DNA of 64,000 nt from NCBI RefSeq assembly GCF_000308795.1, contig NZ_BAGK01000071.1, positions 62,001-126,000 on the forward strand. Direction: 5' to 3'. The DNA is from Nocardia thailandica NBRC 100428. GTDB lineage: Bacteria; Actinomycetota; Actinomycetes; Mycobacteriales; Mycobacteriaceae. Positions 35,377 through 45,083 of this stretch are shown one piece after another. Positions within the stretch are counted from its first letter, which is position 1, and every line of letters starts with the position of its first letter. The notes under the pieces were generated by a model. That model did not search any database and was not told the origin of the DNA. It saw only the letters and a program-made list of their open reading frames with translations. Made by a program: the position numbers and the translations under genes.

Positions 35377-37314
35377 TCATGGTTCGACGGGGGTCCAGGA
35401 AGTGGCGAGTTGGATGTGTCGGCCGTGTCGGGAGATTTCGGGCCAGGTAGCGAATTCGGCGATGGGGAGGTGACGGGCGGCGGGGGTGGTGATCGTGGTG
35501 AACCAGTCGCCGTCGGGGTCGGCGGGGGTGCTGATGTTCAGTGCGGCGGCGTAGTTGTTGCCGACGGTGAAACGGATGGTGCTGAGGTGCTGGCGGACCC
35601 GGGGATCGCCGGGGCCCGCGATCGGGGTGAAATCTGTTGCTATGTCGAACTTCCGGATGCTGCGGGCGAGGTCGGGCCAGGTCATGTGCTGGTCGATCGT
35701 GCCGCCGGGGTTGGACGCGGTGGTTTCCCAGTGGGTGCCCCGGCGGACCGCGAGGTAGGTGTAGCCGCTTCGGTCGAAGCGGATGAGGGAACCGTCCGGT
35801 GGCTCCGGGGGTATCGGGCGGGCTACCGGCTGGACTAGGGGCAGTGGCTCGAGCAGGGCGGCAGCGGGGGCGAGGTCGTAGGCGAGGGGGTCGGGGCGTT
35901 CGGGAATGAGGGCGGGGCAGGTGATGGGCGGTCCGTCGAGAACCTGGGCGGAGGCTTCGTTGGCTTTGATGCCGTCGATGCGGACCTCCGCGGCGACCGC
36001 GGAACCGGTGATGTCGCCCCAGCAGGCGGTGAGCAGGCCGCGGTTCTCCAGATGCTGGATCATCGGGGCGAAGCGCTGGCTCATCTGCGGGGTCAGCTGG
36101 CCGACGCGCTGGTTGCCGACCCGGACCTCGACGTACGGTTTGGCCCGACCGGACTCGGGTGTGACGACGTGCAGCGTGACCAGCAGGATGCCGTGCCCGC
36201 TGGGGGTGACGTATGTGCTGAGTACGTCGAAGTGGTCCTGCTCCTTGGTCACCTGGACGATGGCCGAGCGCGGCAGGATGGTGTACGCGTCTGTCGGGGG
36301 CGGGTTCAGCGGGGCCGCATCGAAGGGCTGATCGAGGCGCAGATGCACAGAGGCGTAGGACGTGGTTTCGTCCCATCCCTCGTACTCCCGGTCGGAGATG
36401 CGGCTCGAGGTGGCCGGGATGTATCCCGAGGCGATGATGCGCCGGATCGGGCCCGCCCAGGCACGGGCTGTTCCGTCGTCCAGGTAGCCGATCGTGCGGC
36501 CTTCGGCGCGTACGGAGATCCCCCACGGGCCACGGGGTCCGGTCGGCTCCGGGATCAGTTCGACATCGGGGGTGAGTTCGGCTCGGTCCTCGGGGAGGTC
36601 GGCGGGGAACAGGCTGCGGATCGCAGGCAGGAACTCGTCGGTGACGGTCAGTTCGTGGTTGTACCAGCTTCGTGACTCGCCCCAGAGTCGGTAGTGCGAG
36701 ACCGCCGCACCGGGTGCCATCGGTCCGGTGGATCGGGGGACGGGTTCGTGCTGCGGGTGGTGGGTGGGCGCGGCATCGCCGGAATCGGTGACATCGACAC
36801 CGAAATCGACTGCCAGACCGGCGAGTCCGGAATCCCAGCCTTGGCCCACCGCACGGATCTTCCAGGCGCCCGCGCGGCGGTACACCTCCCCGAACACGAA
36901 GGCACGCTCGGTGGTCGCGTCCGCTGTCGTGTAGTCGGCGACCGGAGTGCCCGATCCGTCGGTGACCGTGAAGGTCAGTGCGCCGAAGGAACCGAAGGTG
37001 CCCTCCGCGACGCTGCCGGCGACGGCCACCGTGTGCACGTCATTGGGAAGCGCGGACAGGTCGATGGAGATCCGCGCCCGCGCGCCCGATCCAGTGGTGG
37101 TGACGCCCTCGAACCGCACCGCTCCGTTCGCGGACCGCGGCTGGTTGTAGAAGACGAAATCCGCGTCGGAGCCGACCTTTCCGTCAGCGCCGAGCAGGAG
37201 CGCGGAGGCGTCGACCTCTGTCGTGGTGAGGTCCCAGCCGATGACCGCGTCGATGCGCGAGGTGCCGGTCGGCAGAGGGACGTTCTGGCCGCGCGACAGC
37301 TTCTGGGGAGTCAC
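35377..37314 (-). CDS. TerD domain protein with two HIRAN-like segments
   Basis: A 645-residue protein beginning at GTG 37312-37314, 22 bp after the methylase stop; a longer in-frame extension overlaps the methylase end and is not preferred. Residues 1-175 are a complete TerD domain (LSRGQNVPLPTGTSRIDAVI, SDADFVFYNQP, TADATTERAFVFGEVYRR, WKIRAVGQGWDSGLAG). Residues about 220-330 (GISVRAEGRTIGYLDDGTAR, then GPIRRIIASGYIP) and 365-455 (YVEVRVGNQRVGQLTPQMSQ, then FAPMIQHLENRG) resemble HIRAN domains, which bind 3' ends or damaged DNA in SNF2-type helicases. The last 180 residues are unassigned. As third gene after an SNF2 helicase and an adenine methylase, it may deliver substrate recognition to them. 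The HIRAN calls rest on pattern only. Confidence 0.75.
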   Translation of the reverse strand: MTPQKLSRGQNVPLPTGTSRIDAVIGWDLTTTEVDASALLLGADGKVGSDADFVFYNQPRSANGAVRFEGVTTTGSGARARISIDLSALPNDVHTVAVAGSVAEGTFGSFGALTFTVTDGSGTPVADYTTADATTERAFVFGEVYRRAGAWKIRAVGQGWDSGLAGLAVDFGVDVTDSGDAAPTHHPQHEPVPRSTGPMAPGAAVSHYRLWGESRSWYNHELTVTDEFLPAIRSLFPADLPEDRAELTPDVELIPEPTGPRGPWGISVRAEGRTIGYLDDGTARAWAGPIRRIIASGYIPATSSRISDREYEGWDETTSYASVHLRLDQPFDAAPLNPPPTDAYTILPRSAIVQVTKEQDHFDVLSTYVTPSGHGILLVTLHVVTPESGRAKPYVEVRVGNQRVGQLTPQMSQRFAPMIQHLENRGLLTACWGDITGSAVAAEVRIDGIKANEASAQVLDGPPITCPALIPERPDPLAYDLAPAAALLEPLPLVQPVARPIPPEPPDGSLIRFDRSGYTYLAVRRGTHWETTASNPGGTIDQHMTWPDLARSIRKFDIATDFTPIAGPGDPRVRQHLSTIRFTVGNNYAAALNISTPADPDGDWFTTITTPAARHLPIAEFATWPEISRHGRHIQLATSWTPVEP

Positions 37315-37336
37315 AGGGGGCGATGTCCTTCGATGG

Positions 37337-40300
37337 TTACCGGTGGAGCTGGTTTTCGGGGGCGGCGGCGAGGCGGGAGAAATGTTCGTGGGCGATGCGC
37401 ATGTCTCGTTCTCTGTCGACACCGGTGAACGGTGCTACGTAGGTGATGCCGTCGACGGTGAGGTCGGAGGTGGGTAGGGAGCCCTTCTTGCGGTACTCGG
37501 AGGCGAGTTTGGTGGGGAGCTGGCGGCCGGTGGCGTCGTAGAGGGCTTCGCGCTCGTACTTCTGGAGGACGGGGAATTGGGTGCGGTAGATGGTGAGGAG
37601 TTCGTCGGCGGTGATGTCGAGCATTACCGCGACGATGGCATCAATTTCCACGAGGGCCAGTCGGCGATCAGCATCCGACCGGAGCGGTGTGCTCCAATTC
37701 CACTCGGGTCCTATATTCCCCAGCTCACCCCCAATCGGATACCTGTTGTCGACAGCAACCCATGTATCGGTTTGCCAGCTGGCGCGATAGAGATCGGACC
37801 AAAGGTCGGCGTACGGTGCTGTCAGGCAGTTCAGTCGGAGCGTGCGGAGGTTGAGATGTTCTTCAAGGGGGTTCTCACGGATGTGAGGAAGTTGTCGCAC
37901 AAGTCCATGCTTGAGCTCGGTGGCGCCACTTGCCTTGATCAGGAAATCTGCGGGAATTGACGACCAGATTCCGGATGCAACTACAAGGTCCGCGTTGGTG
38001 GGAAGCAGGGCGGTGAGGACAGTGCCGACGAAGGCGGGTCCCGGTGGAATCAGCGCTGAATGGAGGGTACGCACAGTCGCTGAGTCGGCCATGCGGCGCC
38101 AGGCGAGGCGGAAGTAGGACGAGCTCGGTTCGTTGTTCCACCTCGGGTAGGCGGCCCGGTATTCCGGGAGGGGCCGGGCGACCTGGTAGTTGGTTCTCGG
38201 GATGAAATTCTCAGGGATCGTCGTGAGATCGATGGTGGAGTAGTCGACGTTGCTACGCATAGTCGGGTTGCCCTGCTGGTAGGCCGGGCAGGCGACGGTG
38301 AGGTGGGGGCCTTGGAGGATGGTGTATTCCAAATTCTGAGGCACGGCGGATCGAGACTCGAAGTGGCCGAGTTTGCGGTCAGTCGTTTCATTCCATCCGA
38401 AGGTCCACTGGAACCCGGTTTCGCCAAGCCTCGGTGCGGCGGCGATCTTGTCGAGCACAGCTGCGCTCGCTCGGTTGACCGGATACATCATGCGAGCCTC
38501 GGTCGCTGGTGTGCCCGGCTCGTCGATCAAGGTGCACCAGCTGTGGAGAACCGCCTCGGTAACTTCGATAATGCGTTCAGGGTGTGGGCGCAGGTCCCAG
38601 TCGCCGTTGGGGTCCTTTACTCCGGGAACGATGGTCGTGCTGTCGAATCCTGCTCGGCGGGCTTGGAGAGATCGTGTGGGGACATCGGGGTGGTAGAGCG
38701 CCGATCCCTGAAGAAAATGCACGGCTGATTCATTGCCGTACACGTGTACTCCGTACTGCCGAGTGTTATTTATCTCGGAGAAGAGTTTGAGTTCGTTCCG
38801 AAATTGCCAGTGTCGCCGGAGTCGGCGGTAGCAGGCTCGTCGGAGCGCCTGTGCTCGCGCTTCGGTGAAATGGCTTTCCGGGTGGATCAGAGAAATTATG
38901 CCCCGAGGTGAAGACGAACGCCACGTCCGCTCCATGAAACATCGATACAGGTCCGGGCGCAAACCTGCGAGTACCGGGTGGTTTGGGGTCGATGCCAGGT
39001 GCTCGGTCTGTCCCGCTTGTGCTGCACGCTCGGTGAGGAGAATCGCGACCGCCGGGTCTTCGGACAGAATCTCAGCGGCTTTCGCCTTCTTGGCCGACTC
39101 CGACGGCTTGTGGGCCAACTGCCACCAGGGATCGAACTCGGCCAGAACCCCAGCTTCATCCCAATCCAGCCGAACCCACGGCGGATTACCGACCTGCAGG
39201 TCGAACCCACCCCGAGCGAACACCGGCCCGAAGTCCAGTTCCCAGTGGTGGAAACCCTGCTCGGCCGAGATGGCGGCAGCGGTATGCAACCAGGGGAACT
39301 CCGCGAGTGCGGAGTCGATGGATTTGACCTGGGCGAAGGTGCGGTCGGTGTCCTCGGCGACGTCGAGTTCGAACCAGCTCAGGTCGGAGGCGATGCTGGT
39401 TTGGCCGTACTTCTCGAATTTGCCTGCTTTGGGCGTGGTTCCGAGGAGGGCTTCGAGGCCGCCGATCCACTGGTCCCAGTCCGGGGCGTCGACGGTGCCG
39501 GTGACGGGCCAGGACCACAGCGCGCACCAGGCATCCATGACTCGGCGGACGCGCTGGTAGGAGCCGTTGTGGTCGTGCAGGACGGCTTCGATCTGTTCGC
39601 GGGTGACAGCGGGTTCGCGGCGGGCGGGCTGCTCGCCCCACAGCTGGAGGTCGCGGCGGATCGCGGATTCGGCGATGGTGAGACGGCGGAGGGCGAAGTC
39701 CCACAGGGTTTCCACGCGTTGAGCGAGGGAGGCGAGGCGTTTGACGATGTCCTTGCTCGGGGACTTGCGGATGTCGTTGCGCCACAGCCGGAGTTCCTCG
39801 CGGCGCTCGGGAGCGTAGGTCTTGGCTTCGGGGGTGTCGACGACGGCGCCCCAGCCCTGGGCGGGGAGCAGGAAGTGATGGATGCCGGTGCCGATCTCCT
39901 CGCCGAGGGGGACATCCTTGGGAACTGTGGTGAGCCACGCCTTCTTGGCCAGTTCGCCGGGCAGGTAGACGGCGCGGCGGGCGCCGATGAGGGAGTTGCC
40001 GCGGCGCAGGTGGAGGCCGAACCAGGGGGCCTGGAGACCGGCGACCATGGTGTCGAGCCAGAGGGAGATCTCGGCGAGTTCCACGGCCGTGGCGTTGAGG
40101 TCGACGCCGTAGACCTGGTGGAGGGCTATGTGGGCCTTCACCTTCTGGAGTTCGACAGGGTACTGGTCGGCGTCGATGAGTTCGCCGCGCTGTTTCTGTT
40201 TGCGCTCGAGATATGCGGCGGCCAGCTGGCGGACTGCCTCGATGGCGAACGCACCGGAGCCCAGGGCGGGCTCGCAGATGGTGTAGGACAGGATGTCCTC

Positions 40301-41944
40301 GGGGGTGGTGTCGTCGTCGAGAAGTTCTTCGAGGGCCTGGGAGACGACGAACTTCGTGAGGACTTCGGGGGTGTAGTAGGACGCGGACTGCTGGCGTTCG
40401 CGGCCGGCCAGACGGAAGACGAACGTGCCCTTCTCGTGGACGACCGGCTTGAGCTCGTGGGTGTTCGGGTCCTCGGCACGGACGAAGTCGGATTCGGAAA
40501 GGTGGTCCGCGCGATGGACGGGGACGACCCAGGAACCTTTCTCCGGGTTGCCGTCCTTGGCCACTTCGTAGAGGTCCTCCTCGGCGAAGAAGCCGGTGTA
40601 GGACATCAGGCCCTCGTAGACGGCACCGAGCTGGTTGATGCCGAGTTCGGCGTAGCTGATGAACCCTCGGTCGGCGCCCTTGCGGGATGTGGATTCCTTG
40701 GTCAGCAGGAGGTGCGCGAGGACCTGCTGGGTGGCCTCGTTGCCGAGCCCGACTTCATCGATGAGCGCGGTCGCCTTCGGGGAGAAGAGGTCGGCTCGCA
40801 GAGGATTGAACTGGAGGCCGGGGGCGGAATCGTCGAGCCCACCGTCTCGGACCGGGGGAGTGTGGCCGTGTTCCACGAGGTCGAACAGCCGGGCGAGGGA
40901 CTCGTAGAGGTGGGTGCCGGTGCGGGCGTGGTGGGAGACGAGTTCGGTGAGAGTGAGCTCGCGGAGCCGGTCGAGGCCGTAGCCCTGCTCGTATTCGGTG
41001 GCGCCGGTCGGCAGGACCTGCATTTCCGGGGATGCCTCGGCATAGAGCAGGAACAGAATCCGGTAGAGGAAGCGCAGTGATTGTTTGGCGAGTTCGTTAC
41101 CGTCGATCCCTTCCAGCGGCAGGTCGCGCTCGCGGCGGCGGCGCACCACTTCGTTGGCGATGATCTCGATCGACAGGCGGATGCCTTCGCGGAGATCTTT
41201 GGAGACGCCGACAGTGTGCTTCACCGAGTCCTCGAGCACACCCGTCCACCAGATGTTGCCGTCCGGGTCGGGGCGCAGCGACTGATGGCCGAAAATGGCG
41301 GCGGCGCGGTCGATTTCGCCGCCGCGGGCGTCGTGGCGGCGCTCGGCGACGACGAGCAGGTCGAGGGCGAGGTAGCGGCCCTCGGCCCAGCGTTCGGCCT
41401 CGGCGAGCAGGAGCCAGCGGCCGGCCTGGAGCACGACGAACGACGGCGGGGTGTCGGAGCGGAAGGCGGCCGAGACCGTCTTGGAGGCCGATACGAGGGG
41501 CTTGCCGTCCTCGGTGGCAGGAGTGATGAGGGTGCCGGTGTCGGGGGAGAGCAGGTCTTCGATCGACTCGACCGGAGCTGCTTGCAAGAACAGGACGTCG
41601 GAGGTGCCCGCCAGCTGGGCGTCCGGGATGGTCAGGTCGGTGCCCGCGCGTTCGGCGGTGAACGCGGTCAGTTCGCCCGGGTAGCCGAAGATTTCGCGGA
41701 TCTGGGCGTGGGCCTTCGGGGCTGCCCCGGGGTTCTCGGCGAGGGAGCCGAGCAGAGCATGCAGGTCGCCCGCGGCGGACAGCAGAGAACTGCGCACTGT
41801 CGTGCGGCCCTCTTTCGCCTCGGCGTCCCAGGCCTTGCGCAGTTCCATGACCTTGCCGTGGAAGGACTCCTTCACCGAGTCGGTGGTGAAGTAGTGTTCG
41901 CTGATCCAGTCCTCGCCGACGACGATGGAATCGAAGGAGGCCAC
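37337..41944 (-). CDS. Eco57I-type N6-adenine DNA methylase, DrmMI/PglX-like
   Basis: A 1535-residue protein from GTG 41942-41944, 4 bp after the helicase stop. The core has ASYYTPEVLTKF near 521, motif I EPALGSGAF at 558-566 (AdoMet), VYGVDLNATAVELAEISLW, a long insert, and NPPW at 920-923 (N6-adenine catalysis). The N-terminal 500 residues include a Trp-rich alpha/beta region (IWWTGVLEDSVKHTVGVSKD) but no clear PD-(D/E)XK active site; the C-terminal 500 are probably target recognition. Size and motifs match large methylases of DISARM class 1 (DrmMI), BREX (PglX) and type ISP/IIL systems. With the SNF2 helicase directly upstream, DrmMI is the closest match. No cutting subunit is obvious in this operon, so modification or helicase-linked exclusion is more likely than classic restriction. 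Confidence 0.85.
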   Translation of the reverse strand: MASFDSIVVGEDWISEHYFTTDSVKESFHGKVMELRKAWDAEAKEGRTTVRSSLLSAAGDLHALLGSLAENPGAAPKAHAQIREIFGYPGELTAFTAERAGTDLTIPDAQLAGTSDVLFLQAAPVESIEDLLSPDTGTLITPATEDGKPLVSASKTVSAAFRSDTPPSFVVLQAGRWLLLAEAERWAEGRYLALDLLVVAERRHDARGGEIDRAAAIFGHQSLRPDPDGNIWWTGVLEDSVKHTVGVSKDLREGIRLSIEIIANEVVRRRRERDLPLEGIDGNELAKQSLRFLYRILFLLYAEASPEMQVLPTGATEYEQGYGLDRLRELTLTELVSHHARTGTHLYESLARLFDLVEHGHTPPVRDGGLDDSAPGLQFNPLRADLFSPKATALIDEVGLGNEATQQVLAHLLLTKESTSRKGADRGFISYAELGINQLGAVYEGLMSYTGFFAEEDLYEVAKDGNPEKGSWVVPVHRADHLSESDFVRAEDPNTHELKPVVHEKGTFVFRLAGRERQQSASYYTPEVLTKFVVSQALEELLDDDTTPEDILSYTICEPALGSGAFAIEAVRQLAAAYLERKQKQRGELIDADQYPVELQKVKAHIALHQVYGVDLNATAVELAEISLWLDTMVAGLQAPWFGLHLRRGNSLIGARRAVYLPGELAKKAWLTTVPKDVPLGEEIGTGIHHFLLPAQGWGAVVDTPEAKTYAPERREELRLWRNDIRKSPSKDIVKRLASLAQRVETLWDFALRRLTIAESAIRRDLQLWGEQPARREPAVTREQIEAVLHDHNGSYQRVRRVMDAWCALWSWPVTGTVDAPDWDQWIGGLEALLGTTPKAGKFEKYGQTSIASDLSWFELDVAEDTDRTFAQVKSIDSALAEFPWLHTAAAISAEQGFHHWELDFGPVFARGGFDLQVGNPPWVRLDWDEAGVLAEFDPWWQLAHKPSESAKKAKAAEILSEDPAVAILLTERAAQAGQTEHLASTPNHPVLAGLRPDLYRCFMERTWRSSSPRGIISLIHPESHFTEARAQALRRACYRRLRRHWQFRNELKLFSEINNTRQYGVHVYGNESAVHFLQGSALYHPDVPTRSLQARRAGFDSTTIVPGVKDPNGDWDLRPHPERIIEVTEAVLHSWCTLIDEPGTPATEARMMYPVNRASAAVLDKIAAAPRLGETGFQWTFGWNETTDRKLGHFESRSAVPQNLEYTILQGPHLTVACPAYQQGNPTMRSNVDYSTIDLTTIPENFIPRTNYQVARPLPEYRAAYPRWNNEPSSSYFRLAWRRMADSATVRTLHSALIPPGPAFVGTVLTALLPTNADLVVASGIWSSIPADFLIKASGATELKHGLVRQLPHIRENPLEEHLNLRTLRLNCLTAPYADLWSDLYRASWQTDTWVAVDNRYPIGGELGNIGPEWNWSTPLRSDADRRLALVEIDAIVAVMLDITADELLTIYRTQFPVLQKYEREALYDATGRQLPTKLASEYRKKGSLPTSDLTVDGITYVAPFTGVDRERDMRIAHEHFSRLAAAPENQLHR

Positions 41945-41948
41945 TGGC

Positions 41949-44828
41949 TTACCGGTCCTTTCCCGGGACGATCACGAGCAGCGGACGCACGAGCTGCTGG
42001 GTGGGAGCGAGGGATTCGGCGATGCTCTGCTCCCTGCTGACGCGCTGCGCGTATTTGCCGACCTTCTTGCGCTGGGCGCCGAACAGCTCGAGCTGGCCGG
42101 CGCTGGAATGCCAGCGTTCGGCGCGGAGACGCCACTGCGCCAATCGCTCGTTGGCGGAGCGCTCCTGGTGATCGAGGACGATCTTCATCGACTGGGTGGC
42201 CTGATCGACGGCGACGGGGATCAGCGGCTGGAAGCGCCCGGCGTCCTGGATCGGACCCGGGTTGGGGGTGTCGGGCTTCAATCCGGTTGTCGTGAGCAGG
42301 AAGCCGAGATTCTCGAGGGGTCTCGGGATGGCGAAGGCGGGTCGCTCGGGGTCGGGGAACTCGACGGTGGAGAACACCCGGGAGATGAGCTGGCCGCGCC
42401 GGTTCATCAGCGTGCCCATCAGCAGCACGGTGACCGCGGGGACATCGCCACGGATGGCGAAGATCTGATTGCGGCCCAGGGCCGCGAGCGCGCGGTCGCC
42501 GGCCCAGTCCAGGACCGGATGCAGGGGTCCGAGGAAGTGCGCTTCCGGCCAGGTGGTGTTGTTGATGCCCTTGCCTTGTCGGGCGGCACGGAGCTGGGCA
42601 TTGCCCGCCTGCTCGGTGGTGGCGAGTTTGAGATGTTCGTCGATGCGGCCGTGTTCTCGGTAGCTCTGAGGCAGGTGGGCGAGGCGCTGGCGGAGGTCGC
42701 GGGGTGGGACGAGTTCGGCGATGCCGTGATTGGCGTGGACGGTCCAGCCGACGCCACCCGCGGCGGGTGCGGCGTGCGGGACGTCGTTGTAGGCGGCGCG
42801 CAGGGCTTCGTCGAGGAACGTGACGTCGTCGCGGTAGAGGCTCTGGCGGGGAAGCTCGGGCAGGGGCTCGGGCTCGTCGGTGTCGAGCTGGGCGAAGAAC
42901 GAGTCGAAGTCGTCACCGTCGAGGACGTCGTCGACGGTGCGGACCTGCTCGTCGAGGGTGGACTTACCCGCCAGCACGTCGCGGATCGCCGATTCCTCGT
43001 CGCCCACACTGTGTTTGCCCATCAGAGACGCGACATCGCCGAGGGCGGAATGGGCCTGGTTCTCGCGTTCGAGGAGCCTTGACAGCACGCGCAGGTCGCC
43101 GGAGAAATCGGGATCGGACGGTTCCAGGATCAGCGAGGAGATCACCGGCGGGAACTGCTGGCCGTAACGGTCGACGCGGCCGTTGCGCTGTTCGATGCGG
43201 ATCAGCGACCACGGGATGTCGTAGTGGATGAGGTGGTGGCACTGGGCGTGCAGGTTGACGCCCTCGGAGGCGACATCGCCGGTGACCAGGACACGGACGG
43301 GGGAGCTCTCGAGTTTGAAACTGTCGACGATCTCCTGCTGTTCGATGTCGGAGAGGCCGCCGTGCAGCATCGCGATGTTCTCCGTTTTCAGGCCGAGCGC
43401 GGCGGGAAGCAGGTCGGTGAGCCATTTCAGCGTGGCGACGCGCTCGGCGAATACCACGGCGCGGGTGGTCGATTTCGCGCCGATGCCGATCTCCTTCAGC
43501 CGGGCGATGAGCGCGCCCTGCTTGCCCGCGGACTCGGTGAACGACTTGTCGTTCAGGTCGGCCAGGGTGTTCAGGGCGGCGAGCTCGGTGTGCTGCTCCG
43601 GGGTGTGCGGGCCGCCCTCGTCCCGGAGCTTCGCACGGCGCTGGTCGATCGACTCGGCGAGTGCGGCGGGGGAGGAGAGGAAGGCTTTGGCCAGGGTCCA
43701 GGGGAACAAGGACTTGGTTTCGCCGGAATACGGCGAACGGCCGGACTCGGGGTGCAGCCAGGTCCGGGACAACTCGCGGGCTACCGCATCCTCCGGTGCC
43801 GACGGCTGGACCAAGCGGTGCACGGGGTCGGCGCGTTCGGCCCAGTCGCTACCGACTTCCGCCGCGACTTCGTCGTGGTGGCGGTGTCGGCGGATGAGCA
43901 GGTTCTGCACGTCGGCCTTGGTGAAGGTGCCGTCGGCGGCGACGGCGGTGGGATCGAGCAGGCGCAGGAGTTCGGCGAAGGACTCCTCACGGCCGTTGTG
44001 CGGGGTGGCCGACGCGAGGATCAGGGCTTCGGTGTTGGGGGCCAGGATGCGCGCGAGTTCATTGTTCTGGGTGCCGACGTTGGTGAGGTTGTGGGATTCG
44101 TCGATGACGACGGCGTCCCAGGGCTGGCGTTCGAGGTGTGCCTTGTAGCGGGGGCTCTTGAGGGTGTCGATCGAGATGATCGCGCGCTTGTAGTAGGTGA
44201 ACGGGTTACGTGTGGCGGGGAGCTTCTGGCGGACCTTCTGGATGCCCGCGGAGTCGAGGCGCACGAACGGCAGTGCGAAACGGCACCAGAGTTCGTGCTG
44301 CATCTGCTCCAGGACGTGTTTGGGGGTGACGATGAGAATGCGTTCACCCCGGCCACGGCGCACCAGCTCCGACAGGATCATGCCGATCTCGAGCGTCTTG
44401 CCAAGGCCCACCGCGTCGGCCAGCAGGATACGGGGCCGGATGTGCTGGGGGTCGAGGGCCTTGGCGACCGCGGCGCGCTGGTAACCGAGGGAGTCGGCGA
44501 GCATGTGGGTGGCGACGGTGAGCTGCTGGTCGCCGTAGGGGAAGGGAGTTTTGCGCAGGAGGGCTTCGAGCCAGAGCCGGGAGTCGCGGTAGTTCGAGGA
44601 GCCGTCGGGGACGACGACTGCTTTCGCGGGATCGCGGACCTCGATGTCGTCGAGGCTGTCGTAGAAGGTCGCGGTGGTGTCGGCGACGAGTTCGGACAGG
44701 CCGCGAACGCGCAGGAGCCAGCCGTCGGAGCCCTGTTCGGCCGAGGTGACCAACCATTCTTCGTCGCGGACGATGACGACAGAGCCGGGGGCGACGTTCA
44801 GCGGAGGGCGCTCGACGGCGGAGGTCAT
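41949..44828 (-). CDS. SNF2-family helicase, DrmD-like
   Basis: A 959-residue SNF2/RapA-type ATPase from ATG 44826-44828, with an AGGAG site upstream. The N-terminal 90 residues form a small beta domain (PGSVVIVRDEEWLVTSAEQG). Motif I is LLADAVGLGKTLEIG at 135-149, motif Ia LIVTPKHVLEQMQHEL, motif II VVIDESHNL near 240-248, motif III LILASATPHNG; in the second lobe GVNLHAQCHHLIHYDIPWSL and RIEQRNGRVDRYGQ (motifs V and VI) are intact. The C-terminus is helical. DISARM class 1 starts with the same pairing of an SNF2 helicase (DrmD) and a large adenine methylase. Here DrmA, DrmB and DrmC do not follow; a TerD-HIRAN gene does. First gene of the operon, with copy E of the shared motif upstream. 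Confidence 0.87.
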   Translation of the reverse strand: MTSAVERPPLNVAPGSVVIVRDEEWLVTSAEQGSDGWLLRVRGLSELVADTTATFYDSLDDIEVRDPAKAVVVPDGSSNYRDSRLWLEALLRKTPFPYGDQQLTVATHMLADSLGYQRAAVAKALDPQHIRPRILLADAVGLGKTLEIGMILSELVRRGRGERILIVTPKHVLEQMQHELWCRFALPFVRLDSAGIQKVRQKLPATRNPFTYYKRAIISIDTLKSPRYKAHLERQPWDAVVIDESHNLTNVGTQNNELARILAPNTEALILASATPHNGREESFAELLRLLDPTAVAADGTFTKADVQNLLIRRHRHHDEVAAEVGSDWAERADPVHRLVQPSAPEDAVARELSRTWLHPESGRSPYSGETKSLFPWTLAKAFLSSPAALAESIDQRRAKLRDEGGPHTPEQHTELAALNTLADLNDKSFTESAGKQGALIARLKEIGIGAKSTTRAVVFAERVATLKWLTDLLPAALGLKTENIAMLHGGLSDIEQQEIVDSFKLESSPVRVLVTGDVASEGVNLHAQCHHLIHYDIPWSLIRIEQRNGRVDRYGQQFPPVISSLILEPSDPDFSGDLRVLSRLLERENQAHSALGDVASLMGKHSVGDEESAIRDVLAGKSTLDEQVRTVDDVLDGDDFDSFFAQLDTDEPEPLPELPRQSLYRDDVTFLDEALRAAYNDVPHAAPAAGGVGWTVHANHGIAELVPPRDLRQRLAHLPQSYREHGRIDEHLKLATTEQAGNAQLRAARQGKGINNTTWPEAHFLGPLHPVLDWAGDRALAALGRNQIFAIRGDVPAVTVLLMGTLMNRRGQLISRVFSTVEFPDPERPAFAIPRPLENLGFLLTTTGLKPDTPNPGPIQDAGRFQPLIPVAVDQATQSMKIVLDHQERSANERLAQWRLRAERWHSSAGQLELFGAQRKKVGKYAQRVSREQSIAESLAPTQQLVRPLLVIVPGKDR

Positions 44829-44943
44829 CAGGGGTGCTCCTGGTGGGTCGACACTGTGGTGGTCTGGTGGTCCAACTTTGTACCGAATCGGAGGCTCGCC
44901 GGTGCGGAATCGGCCCGATGCGGGCGAAGCCAGCGTAGGTGTG

Positions 44944-44959
44944 TGTGAAAACTATGTCA
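44944..44959 (-). promoter_or_regulatory. Shared 16-bp motif, copy E
   Basis: On the minus strand it reads TTGACATAGTTTTCAC, facing the SNF2-methylase-TerD operon 115 bp away. TACGCT follows the TTGACA box at 16 bp and could be a -10. It lies in the 255-bp region shared with the divergent half-specificity gene at 45084, so it could affect both. Confidence 0.55.
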
Positions 44960-45083
44960 AACGAGTTGCCTGGTCTGCGGGATTGCCCTGGCGTCGGGTC
45001 TGGTGAGTGCTCGGCGGGGGCCGGTCCTTGCTACCGTTGCGGCGAAAGGGCTGGGGAACGGCGACGGTGGGAGGTGAAGGGTC

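Noticed and set aside
38978-41080. 700-codon + strand frame antisense to the Eco57I-type methylase
   Set aside because: It is a shadow of the methylase frame; the opposite strand carries all methylase motifs.
35377-44828. Calling this a complete DISARM or BREX system
   Set aside because: Only DrmD- and DrmMI-like genes are present together; no separate DrmA, DrmB and DrmC and no PglZ or BrxC were found.
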